Positions 1 to 5,939 of a stretch of DNA of 7,727 nucleotides are shown here, piece by piece (positions within the stretch are counted from its first letter, which is position 1; the number at the start of each line of letters is the position of its first letter). A model generated the notes under the pieces. It was not told the DNA's origin. It saw nothing but the letters and a program-made list of their open reading frames with translations, and made no database searches. A program made the position numbers and the translations under genes. Source of the DNA: Flavobacteriaceae bacterium (lineage in GTDB: Bacteria; Bacteroidota; Bacteroidia; Flavobacteriales; Flavobacteriaceae); the NCBI GenBank assembly GCA_013001365.1, contig JABDMQ010000127.1, forward strand, positions 1 through 7,727. Reading direction: 5' to 3'.

Positions 1-2131
1 CAACATCGTCTGAGACCACTAGAAAATTATTCCTCCAACTTCCGAAGGCTTCCTTTTGATAATATTGTTCGACCTTATCGACCAATTCATTGGCACGTTG
101 AGGGGTATCTGCCAATATCCTTCCAACGGCAACATCAAGACGATCACTTGAACTTAGTGTCCCTTCATTGTCATCCATCATTCCAAAGAAATCATCTGAA
201 ATAAACGAATTGGTCAGATTGAAGCTACTGTATGCATGCCAAGACGGCACGATGTTGGTATTTCCTGAAATCCTATCCTTATAATCATACGATGAATCTC
301 CAAAGAGACAGAGGTATTTAAGCCTGTTCTCCGGAACGCTTGCATTATTATAAACATATTTGACCAAATTCCTGATTGCACCTACATCCTGGTTACCAGA
401 GCTGAATTCTGTGTATATACTTTGAAGATCCAATACTTTGACATTAAGTCCGTATTGGTTTCTATTGATCTGGGCTAATCTATTGGCCTGAGCCATTAAC
501 TCACTTGGAGCGACAATAATGTAGTCCAGGTCCTCAAAATCGCCCTGCGCATTCAAGAAAATCGTTCCCTTGATATCTTGATTCGTTACAGAGGAATTTG
601 CTTCCCGCAACGGTTCATAATAATCCGAAGGGTCTACAGCAATATATTCCTTTTGAGAACCCATATTTGCCGTAAAGACAAAACTAGAACTAGAATCACT
701 ATTTATGGCATTTGATACATTGTATATATCTGTTATGTCCCAAACTTCAGAGATGTTCGAGGCATTGTCTATGGTATACTGGGCAATCCCAAGGTTTTGG
801 GCTACCTCATAATTCTTGAACCTGAATTGACCATCATTATACCTTAGTTGACTTGTTGCTTCCAAGGAAATGAAATCCAGATAAGCAACTGCACTTGGAT
901 TACCATTGTTATTATAGTTCAATCCAACTGTAATTGTTGAAGAATTCACATTGATATCGCCATTGAATGATTCACCATCCGCCAAGATAGGATCGTTAAT
1001 GGCAGAAAAGGTAAAGGTGTCGACATTAGACCCATTAACCAGGACGTCCATAGATGAGTTGGACTCAGAAATGGCAGCAGTATAGACTTTTAATTTAACC
1101 GTTTCAGTGTTGATGATATTAGGAAATTCGAATTCAAAGTTCTGTTCATTATTGATACTGAAACGATCTCCAAACCATCGCCGTCCTATCTTTACGATAT
1201 TGAAATCGTCGATTTCATGAAATTGATATTCCGAATATGTATCGATAATCAAATCCGGCGTTCCAGTAGGCTGCTGGAATGCAGAGATCCTTTTACCAAG
1301 ACCAGGACTTAGATTGACATAGTAGTAAGACTTATCGGTAAATATATTGATATTGGTAATGCTTTCTTCATTGAATTGTTTTGGTCCTTCACCATAAAAC
1401 AGAATGAAGTCATCATTATCGAAAACCCCATCTTGTTCACCTATGAATTGAATGGCATTCTCTGTAAGATCCATTGGATAAGGTGTTGAATTCAATAGTG
1501 GCAGCATTCTACCACCGTTGCCATAGATCTTAATTGTTCTTGGATCGACATTATTAAGATTCATGCCAAGACTTTCTAAAAATCCTTTTGAGATCCTATG
1601 AACTCCTGTTTGCTCAACATAAAAGCGAAACCAATTTCCATTTCTTAGAACCGAAGGGGTAATCGCCCTCGCAGCCATAGCACCCCTATTGCCTATTGAT
1701 TGAAAGTCATAAGTTATCCTGAAAGAATTGATTTTTTTATAAACACCATTATCCCTTATTATTGGAGATATTTCGAAATAGGCATAATTTACATCCCTAG
1801 CTTTTGAATTCTTTAAACTATATTCTAATTGGTCTGGAATAGTCGCTGGATTCAAGTCTTGTAGATCATCTCTTGAAATTGAACTATAAGTAACATTTGA
1901 TACGTTTATTGAATTTTCACCAATGGGTGCATTCGTTTTCCATTGTTTGGTGAATTTAATCCCATGATCAAAATTGAAATTGAAATTGGCTTCTTGAAAT
2001 GAAGGCAAGATTATAGTCGATCTCTCAGTCTGATAAACTCTTGAGTCCTCCCAATTGATCGAGACCAATTCGGATTGAGAAAAAATAGGCAGAAAAGATG
2101 ATAGGGCAAGAAGTAAAAATATCTTTTTCAT
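1..2131 (-). CDS. porU: Type IX secretion system sortase PorU, N-terminal 710 residues (3' part beyond window edge)
   Basis: The reading frame is open from an ATG at 2131 to the left edge, where it stops one base into codon 711, so the gene is cut by the window and not broken. It begins with a Sec signal peptide (MKKIFLLLALSSFLPIFSQ, residues 1-19). A long beta-rich N-terminal region follows to about residue 530. The first part of a gingipain-type peptidase C25 domain follows: DLDYIIVAP near 533, a helix with VGAIRNLVKYVY, YLCLFGDSSYDYKD near 603-616, and DRLDVAVGRILADTP near 661. The catalytic His and Cys of family C25 lie downstream and cannot be checked. Known role: PorU is a surface sortase that removes the C-terminal signal from T9SS cargo and attaches the cargo to anionic LPS. 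Full-length relatives have well over 1,000 residues. It is divergent from gldJ, and in Flavobacterium johnsoniae porV lies next to porU, so porV may follow off the left edge. The ATG is chosen because it starts the signal peptide. Confidence 0.9.
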   Translation of the reverse strand, partial: MKKIFLLLALSSFLPIFSQSELVSINWEDSRVYQTERSTIILPSFQEANFNFNFDHGIKFTKQWKTNAPIGENSINVSNVTYSSISRDDLQDLNPATIPDQLEYSLKNSKARDVNYAYFEISPIIRDNGVYKKINSFRITYDFQSIGNRGAMAARAITPSVLRNGNWFRFYVEQTGVHRISKGFLESLGMNLNNVDPRTIKIYGNGGRMLPLLNSTPYPMDLTENAIQFIGEQDGVFDNDDFILFYGEGPKQFNEESITNINIFTDKSYYYVNLSPGLGKRISAFQQPTGTPDLIIDTYSEYQFHEIDDFNIVKIGRRWFGDRFSINNEQNFEFEFPNIINTETVKLKVYTAAISESNSSMDVLVNGSNVDTFTFSAINDPILADGESFNGDINVNSSTITVGLNYNNNGNPSAVAYLDFISLEATSQLRYNDGQFRFKNYEVAQNLGIAQYTIDNASNISEVWDITDIYNVSNAINSDSSSSFVFTANMGSQKEYIAVDPSDYYEPLREANSSVTNQDIKGTIFLNAQGDFEDLDYIIVAPSELMAQANRLAQINRNQYGLNVKVLDLQSIYTEFSSGNQDVGAIRNLVKYVYNNASVPENRLKYLCLFGDSSYDYKDRISGNTNIVPSWHAYSSFNLTNSFISDDFFGMMDDNEGTLSSSDRLDVAVGRILADTPQRANELVDKVEQYYQKEAFGSWRNNFLVVSDDV

Positions 2132-2196
2132 TGCGTATTTAACGTTAATTATCAGGGGTTAGTATCACGACACTTTCAACAATTAATATTAAGATT

Positions 2197-2204
2197 CAAA
2201 ATTA
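2197..2204 (-). promoter_or_regulatory. Candidate -7 box of the porU promoter
   Basis: Read on the minus strand this is TAATTTTG, a full match to the Bacteroidota -7 consensus TAnnTTTG. It lies 65 bases upstream of the porU ATG, which would give a leader of roughly 60 bases. No TTTG or TTG is seen at the expected distance upstream (-33), so the call rests on one box and is tentative. Confidence 0.35.
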
Positions 2205-2333
2205 CGATAATAAATGAAGTTTATGCTCGTTAGTATATCAGATTTTGACACCGAAAATGGGCAAAAAGTCCGTTGTAATGTATGAAATATAGGATGAAAT
2301 ACACTTTTTTTGCATGATTTTCTTAAAAAAAGC

Positions 2334-2362
2334 TTGGCGATTTACCTTTAATTACTATATTG
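2334..2362 (+). promoter_or_regulatory. Candidate gldJ promoter
   Basis: A TTG at 2334-2336 is followed after 19 bases by TATATTG at 2356-2362. This resembles the Bacteroidota TTG / TAnnTTTG promoter, with one T missing from the -7 box. Transcription would start near 2369, giving a leader of about 25-30 bases to the ATG codons at 2395 and 2401. It would exclude the in-frame ATG at 2314 as the start. Because the -7 box is imperfect, confidence is moderate to low. Confidence 0.35.
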
Positions 2363-2394
2363 CGACACCAAAAATATTTAGCTTACTTAAAATT

Positions 2395-4071
2395 ATGGAT
2401 ATGAAAAAAGTCTTAACCTTCAAGACATTGCTAGTTTTAACGCTCGCTGTAGCGGTGACTAGTTGCAGTAAAAATTCCTCATCTAAGAACAGTTCTAGGG
2501 CAACAGGTTGGAAGATCAATGCCAAGGATGGTGGTTTCCAATACAATACTAATTTCAAGGAACAACAGACTGCTCCTGGATTGGTTTTTGTAGAAGGCGG
2601 CACCTTCACTATGGGACGCGTTCAAGATGATGTCATGCATGATTGGAACAATACCCCAAACCAACAGCATGTGCAATCATTTTACATGGATGAAACAGAA
2701 GTAACCAATTTGATGTATCTGGAATACCTAGATTGGTTAAAAAGAATTTACCCTCCTGGTGACCCAAATTTCAAGGAAATATATAAAGGTGCTTTACCTG
2801 ACACTTTGGTTTGGAGAAACAGATTAGGTTATAATGAGGTCATGACCAACAATTATTTGCGTCATCCAGGTTATGCAGAATATCCTGTAGTTGGAGTAAG
2901 TTGGATTCAAGCAACAGAATTTGCTACTTGGAGAACCGATAGAGTAAATGAATTGTATCTGCAACAAGAAGGATATCTTAAAAGAGATTCTCATCTAACC
3001 GATGCTACTGCAGATTCCAATTTCAGTACAGAAACATATATTAATGCTCCAACCGAGACCTTCGGAGGGAATTCGGATGTTATAGATGGTGGTAAAAGAA
3101 AGATACAGACCAATGCCGCTGGAGATGAAATTAACAAATATGCCAAAAGAGAATCTGGTATTGTTACTCCGTATTACCGTCTTCCAACAGAAGTTGAATG
3201 GGAGTATGCAGCTTTAGGTCTTAGTGAGCTAAGAAGTTATAATACCTATAGAGGTAGAAAGAAATATCCATGGGATGGACAGTATACACGTTCTGGTAAA
3301 AGAAAGAAGCGTGGTGATCAACTGGCCAACTTCAAACAAGGAAAAGGTGACTACGGCGGAATCGCTGGTTGGTCAGACGATGGTGCAGACATTACTGCAC
3401 AAGTAAAATCCTTTGAGCCAAATGACTTCGGTCTCTATGACATGGCAGGGAATGTTGCTGAATGGGTAGCAGATGTTTATCGCCCAATTGTGGATGATGA
3501 CTATAATGACTTTAATTATTACAGAGGTAATGTCTATACCAAGAATGCAATTGGTGAAGATGGTAAGGTTACCGTTGTTAGAGTAGACTCTATAATCTAC
3601 GATACATTACCAAATGGTAAGATCGTTGCAGTTAATCTACCTGGTGAAGTTCAGCAGGTAGCTGTTGATGAAGCCGAAACTTATTTGCGTACCAATTTCT
3701 CTACTAGTGACAACAGGAACTATAGGGATGGTGATAAGCGCTCAACGCGTCACTTCGAAAGTTTTAATGAAGACGAAAATGAAGACGGTGGTTCAAGTAA
3801 GATGTACAATGCACCAAAACATAAAGTCGATTCAGACACTTTTGGTAACCTAGTACGTCAATACGACAAATCCGATAAACGAACTTCATTGATAAATGAT
3901 GAAGTAAGGGTTTATAAAGGTGGATCATGGAAGGATAGAGCGTTTTGGCTGGATCCAGCACAGAGACGTTATTTCCCACAGGATATGGCAACCGATTACA
4001 TTGGATTTAGATGTGCAATGTCGAGAGTCGGCTCAAAATCCAAGAACAAGAACAAAAAAGCAAGGAACTAA
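2395..4071 (+). CDS. gldJ: Gliding motility / T9SS lipoprotein GldJ (FGE-sulfatase-like fold)
   Basis: The 558-residue product starts with a lipoprotein signal peptide ending in VTSC, so Cys24 is the predicted lipidated residue. No acidic stretch follows the Cys, so the known surface-export signal is absent and a periplasm-facing position is expected. The FGE-sulfatase-like domain runs from about 62 (GLVFVEGGTFTMG) to 544, with YRLPTEVEWEYAA at 261-273, GLYDMAGNVAEW at 346-357, YKGGSW at 507-512 and IGFRCAMSR at 536-544. The only cysteines are Cys24 and Cys540, so the redox Cys pair of true formylglycine-generating enzymes appears absent and a structural role is likely. A hydrophilic insertion occupies about 360-505. 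Known role: GldJ is needed for gliding and T9SS function and stabilises its paralogue GldK. The frame is open from an ATG at 2314, but that would put 27 residues before the signal peptide and would overlap the likely promoter. ATG 2395 is preferred; 2401 (MKKVLTF) is equally plausible. Confidence 0.93.
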   Translation: MDMKKVLTFKTLLVLTLAVAVTSCSKNSSSKNSSRATGWKINAKDGGFQYNTNFKEQQTAPGLVFVEGGTFTMGRVQDDVMHDWNNTPNQQHVQSFYMDETEVTNLMYLEYLDWLKRIYPPGDPNFKEIYKGALPDTLVWRNRLGYNEVMTNNYLRHPGYAEYPVVGVSWIQATEFATWRTDRVNELYLQQEGYLKRDSHLTDATADSNFSTETYINAPTETFGGNSDVIDGGKRKIQTNAAGDEINKYAKRESGIVTPYYRLPTEVEWEYAALGLSELRSYNTYRGRKKYPWDGQYTRSGKRKKRGDQLANFKQGKGDYGGIAGWSDDGADITAQVKSFEPNDFGLYDMAGNVAEWVADVYRPIVDDDYNDFNYYRGNVYTKNAIGEDGKVTVVRVDSIIYDTLPNGKIVAVNLPGEVQQVAVDEAETYLRTNFSTSDNRNYRDGDKRSTRHFESFNEDENEDGGSSKMYNAPKHKVDSDTFGNLVRQYDKSDKRTSLINDEVRVYKGGSWKDRAFWLDPAQRRYFPQDMATDYIGFRCAMSRVGSKSKNKNKKARN

Positions 4072-4093
4072 TTCATTAATTCCTTAAAATATT

Positions 4094-4126
4094 AAAAGTC
4101 CTAACAATTTTTTGTTAGGACTTTTT
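4094..4126 (+). terminator. Rho-independent terminator after gldJ
   Basis: A perfect 14-bp stem (4094-4107 with 4112-4125) encloses a TTTT loop. The core pairs AGTCCTAACAA with TTGTTAGGACT, and the T run extends to 4126. It lies 22 bases after the gldJ stop and ends about 16 bases before the murF ATG. The A run on its left side means it could also work on the other strand. Confidence 0.9.
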
Positions 4127-4141
4127 CATTACATTTATTTT

Positions 4142-5425
4142 ATGAGAATAAAAGAGCATCATCAACTTTTCCTTAATAGTTCAGGTGTATCAACTGATAC
4201 TAGGAAGGTCACTGAAAACACTCTATTCTTTGCATTGAAAGGTGATAATTTCAATGGTAATGAGTACGCCGATGAGGCATTGAAAAAAGGTGCATCTTTT
4301 GCCATTGTGGACGAAAAAGAACATACCAGGTCAAATAAGGCACTATTGGTAGAAGATGTCCTTAACTCCTTACAGGAATTGGCAACTTTTCATAGGAAAT
4401 TCCTAAAGCTTCCGATCATAGCATTAACAGGCAGCAATGGTAAGACCACTACCAAAGAACTCATTAATGCAGTTCTGTCCAAAAAATATACAACTGTTGC
4501 GACCAAAGGAAATTTCAACAACCATATAGGCGTCCCTTTAACGCTTTTATCAATGAATGAGCATACTGAAATAGGAATCGTTGAAATGGGTGCCAATCAC
4601 CAGAAAGAGATCATGGCTTTATGCCAGATCGCACAACCAGATTATGGCTATATAACAAATTTCGGGAAAGCCCATTTAGAAGGATTTGGTGGTATAGAAG
4701 GCGTTATTAAAGGCAAGAGTGAGTTGTATGAATACTTGATGGATGAAAACAAGAATATATTCCTTAATGCTGATGATGGTATACAAAAAGAAAAATTATC
4801 AGGCTATATCAAGAAATTTGGATTCAGTCAGAAAGATGCAGATTACTATCCCATTGAATTTTTGGAAGCCAACCCTTTTGTTAAATTGACTTTTGAGGGA
4901 TTGACCTTAAATTCTAACTTGATCGGCACCTATAATTTTGCAAACATCGCTGCCGCTGTAATGATCGGTAAATACTTCAATGTCGAAATTCATGATATCA
5001 AAGGGGCAATAGAGGATTATGTGCCATCAAACAACAGGTCTCAAATAATTGAGAAAGATAACTATAGGATAATACTTGATGCCTATAACGCAAATCCTAC
5101 AAGTATGAAGGCTGCCTTGATCAACCTTACTAATTTATCAGATATCAAAAAAATAGCTGTGTTAGGAGATATGTTCGAGCTTGGAGATGATAGTGCTCAA
5201 GAACACCAAGACATGGTTTCTGTTCTAGAAGGCTTGATGTTAGACAAAATCTACCTAGTTGGTGAGCATTTCTTTAATACTAAAACCACTTCTAGTAATA
5301 TTGAACGATTCAAGACCTTTGAAGACTTCAAGGAGAATTTTGACACGACCGAAATTGACGATTCAAGTGTCTTGATCAAAGGATCCAGAGGTATGGCCTT
5401 GGAAAGGACCTTAGAACTTCTTTAA
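4142..5425 (+). CDS. murF: UDP-N-acetylmuramoyl-tripeptide--D-alanyl-D-alanine ligase
   Basis: MurF uses ATP to join D-Ala-D-Ala to the UDP-MurNAc-tripeptide in the cytoplasm, the last soluble step of peptidoglycan precursor synthesis. The 427 residues are close to the family length. The N-terminal domain (about 1-90) has GVSTDTRKV and LFFALKGDNFNGN, typical of UDP-substrate binding. The central ATPase domain has the P-loop TGSNGKTTTKE (96-106), KGNFNNHIGVPLT (122-134), EMGANHQKEI (148-157) and ITNFGKAHLEGFG (171-183), with Lys190/192 as candidates for the carbamylated lysine. The C-terminal domain has DAYNANP (313-319) and LGDMFELGD (341-349), hallmarks that separate MurF from MurC/D/E. The frame extends back to a TTG at 4112, but that codon lies in the right arm of the gldJ terminator, so ATG 4142 is the start. 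No Shine-Dalgarno site is visible. It follows gldJ, as in other Flavobacteriia. Confidence 0.95.
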   Translation: MRIKEHHQLFLNSSGVSTDTRKVTENTLFFALKGDNFNGNEYADEALKKGASFAIVDEKEHTRSNKALLVEDVLNSLQELATFHRKFLKLPIIALTGSNGKTTTKELINAVLSKKYTTVATKGNFNNHIGVPLTLLSMNEHTEIGIVEMGANHQKEIMALCQIAQPDYGYITNFGKAHLEGFGGIEGVIKGKSELYEYLMDENKNIFLNADDGIQKEKLSGYIKKFGFSQKDADYYPIEFLEANPFVKLTFEGLTLNSNLIGTYNFANIAAAVMIGKYFNVEIHDIKGAIEDYVPSNNRSQIIEKDNYRIILDAYNANPTSMKAALINLTNLSDIKKIAVLGDMFELGDDSAQEHQDMVSVLEGLMLDKIYLVGEHFFNTKTTSSNIERFKTFEDFKENFDTTEIDDSSVLIKGSRGMALERTLELL

Positions 5426-5429
5426 ATCT

Positions 5430-5510
5430 AAAAATCCCAATGCAGAAAGCATCAGGATCTTAATATTTGTGGGTCATACTGGATTGACTAAAGCCCATCC
5501 AGATTAAACC
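5430..5510 (-). pseudogene. Decayed copy of the tRNA-Val(GAC) 3' end and its terminator
   Basis: Two blocks match the intact tRNA-Val(GAC) locus about 173-174 bases to the right. The 15 bases at 5430-5444 equal 5603-5617 (left arm of its terminator), and the 18 bases at 5468-5485 equal 5642-5659 (3' acceptor strand, discriminator and part of the T arm). Beyond 5485 the resemblance breaks down: no anticodon arm is found, and only a short TAAACCA stretch near 5505 recalls the D-loop. The region therefore cannot make a tRNA. On the minus strand the terminator part still forms a 12-bp stem with three G-U pairs; on the plus strand the same positions would be A-C mismatches. This looks like an old tandem duplication of the tRNA gene that has since degenerated. 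Confidence 0.7.
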
Positions 5511-5533
5511 ACTTCTGCAAATAGAATTTATCC

Positions 5534-5566
5534 CAATATGCTGTCGCATTTTGTATTTTTATTTTC
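5534..5566 (+). terminator. Candidate murF terminator
   Basis: On the plus strand CAATATGC (5534-5541) pairs with GCATTTTG (5546-5553) over 8 positions with one T-T mismatch and a TGTC loop. A T-rich tail (5554-5566) follows. It lies 108 bases after the murF stop and is the best plus-strand candidate before the convergent tRNA genes. The stem is weak, so confidence is limited. Confidence 0.4.
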
Positions 5567-5601
5567 TTCATTTATAAATGGAAACATTCAACATTCCTAA
5601 A

Positions 5602-5633
5602 TAAAAATCCCAATGCATTTCTGCATCGGGATT
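5602..5633 (-). terminator. Terminator of tRNA-Val(GAC)
   Basis: On the minus strand AATCCCGATGCA (5633-5622) pairs with TGCATTGGGATT (5617-5606) in a 12-bp stem with one G-U pair and a GAAA tetraloop. A run of T residues (5607-5603) follows. It begins 10 bases past the 3' end of the tRNA. Confidence 0.85.
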
Positions 5634-5643
5634 CTGCTTGATG

Positions 5644-5718
5644 TGGGTCATACTGGATTCGAACCAGTGACTTCTACCCCGTCAAGGTAACACTCTAAAC
5701 CAACTGAGTTAATGACCC
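5644..5718 (-). tRNA. tRNA-Val (anticodon GAC)
   Basis: The 75-base gene folds into a full cloverleaf on the minus strand. The acceptor GGGTCAT (5718-5712) pairs with ATGACCC (5651-5645), and A at 5644 is the discriminator. The D stem is ACTC/GAGT, the anticodon stem TTACC/GGTAG with one G-U pair, and the anticodon loop TTGACGG gives GAC, reading GUC and GUU valine codons. The T arm is ACTGG-TTCGAAT-CCAGT. The 3' CCA is not encoded. It is the second of two valine tRNAs in the same orientation and has its own promoter and terminator. Confidence 0.96.
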
Positions 5719-5729
5719 TTTATCTAGTT

Positions 5730-5760
5730 CAAAAATAAACGAAATTTCTAAGCCTTCAAA
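5730..5760 (-). promoter_or_regulatory. Promoter of tRNA-Val(GAC)
   Basis: On the minus strand TTTG (5760-5757) is followed after 19 bases by TATTTTTG (5737-5730). Both boxes match the Bacteroidota -33/-7 consensus fully. The -7 box ends 11 bases before the tRNA 5' end, so the primary transcript would carry only a short leader. It lies just past the terminator of the upstream tRNA, which implies independent transcription. Confidence 0.75.
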
Positions 5761-5761
5761 T

Positions 5762-5794
5762 AAAAAAATCCAAACTATAAAAGTTCGGATTTTT
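5762..5794 (-). terminator. Terminator of tRNA-Val(TAC)
   Basis: On the minus strand AATCCGAACT (5791-5782) pairs with AGTTTGGATT (5776-5767), with one G-U pair and a 5-base loop. A-T pairs extend the stem to 5794/5764, and a T run follows. It starts 8 bases after the tRNA 3' end and separates the two tRNA units. Confidence 0.8.
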
Positions 5795-5801
5795 ATTGCT
5801 G

Positions 5802-5876
5802 TGGGCGCGAAGGGATTCGAACCCCTGACCCCTTGGGTGTAAACCAAGTGCTCTGAACCAACTGAGCTACGCGCCC
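5802..5876 (-). tRNA. tRNA-Val (anticodon TAC)
   Basis: The 75-base minus-strand gene folds into a full cloverleaf. The acceptor GGGCGCG (5876-5870) pairs with CGCGCCC (5809-5803), and A at 5802 is the discriminator. The D stem is GCTC/GAGC, the anticodon stem CTTGG/CCAAG, and the loop TTTACAC gives anticodon TAC, reading GUA and, when modified, other valine codons. The T arm is AGGGG-TTCGAAT-CCCTT. CCA is not encoded. It lies 63 bases downstream of the folC stop, ahead of tRNA-Val(GAC). Confidence 0.97.
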
Positions 5877-5890
5877 CAAATATTGGACTG

Positions 5891-5923
5891 CAAATATAGA
5901 TTAGTTTTTCTTTTATAGAAAAC
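5891..5923 (-). promoter_or_regulatory. Promoter of tRNA-Val(TAC)
   Basis: On the minus strand TATATTTG (5898-5891) matches the -7 consensus TAnnTTTG fully. GTTTTC (5923-5918), ending 19 bases upstream, stands where the -33 box is expected but lacks the final G. The -7 box ends 14 bases before the tRNA 5' end, similar to the neighbouring tRNA. Confidence 0.6.
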
Positions 5924-5938
5924 TTTTTACTTAAAAAG
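5923..5938 (-). terminator. Weak A/T-rich hairpin after folC, possible terminator
   Basis: CTTTTT and AAAAAG form a 6-bp inverted repeat around a 4-base loop, beginning right at the folC stop. On the minus strand TTTTC follows. It overlaps the presumed -33 box of the tRNA promoter. The stem has a single G-C pair, so termination is likely to be partial at best. Confidence 0.3.
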
Positions 5939-5939
5939 A

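Larger units (their letters stand above)
2132..2394. other. Divergent porU-gldJ intergenic region
   Basis: This 263-base AT-rich region separates the two T9SS genes and must hold both promoters. Besides the boxes listed separately, it contains a perfect 10-base palindrome TTAACGTTAA (2139-2148) eight bases ahead of the porU start. A 12-base direct repeat is also present: GACACCGAAAAT at 2247-2258 and GACACCAAAAAT at 2364-2375, with 11 of 12 bases shared. No RNA gene or further coding frame is supported; the frame open from ATG 2314 is an in-frame 5' extension of gldJ. Confidence 0.6.

Noticed and set aside
1..2131. A possible frameshift or nonsense decay in porU
   Set aside because: I translated the minus strand codon by codon from 2131 to 2 and found no stop; the gene is merely cut by the window edge.
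2355..2676. Two minus-strand frames over the start of gldJ
   Set aside because: They overlap clear gldJ coding sequence and show no domain or start signal of their own.
3665..3991. Short frames on both strands inside gldJ
   Set aside because: They lie within conserved GldJ coding sequence in other frames and show no support.
4112..4141. A TTG start extending MurF by 10 residues
   Set aside because: The TTG lies in the right arm of the gldJ terminator, and the added residues (LGLFHYIYF) do not resemble a MurF N terminus.
4390..4596. A 68-codon minus-strand frame inside murF
   Set aside because: It is antisense to the MurF P-loop region and is explained by murF coding constraint.
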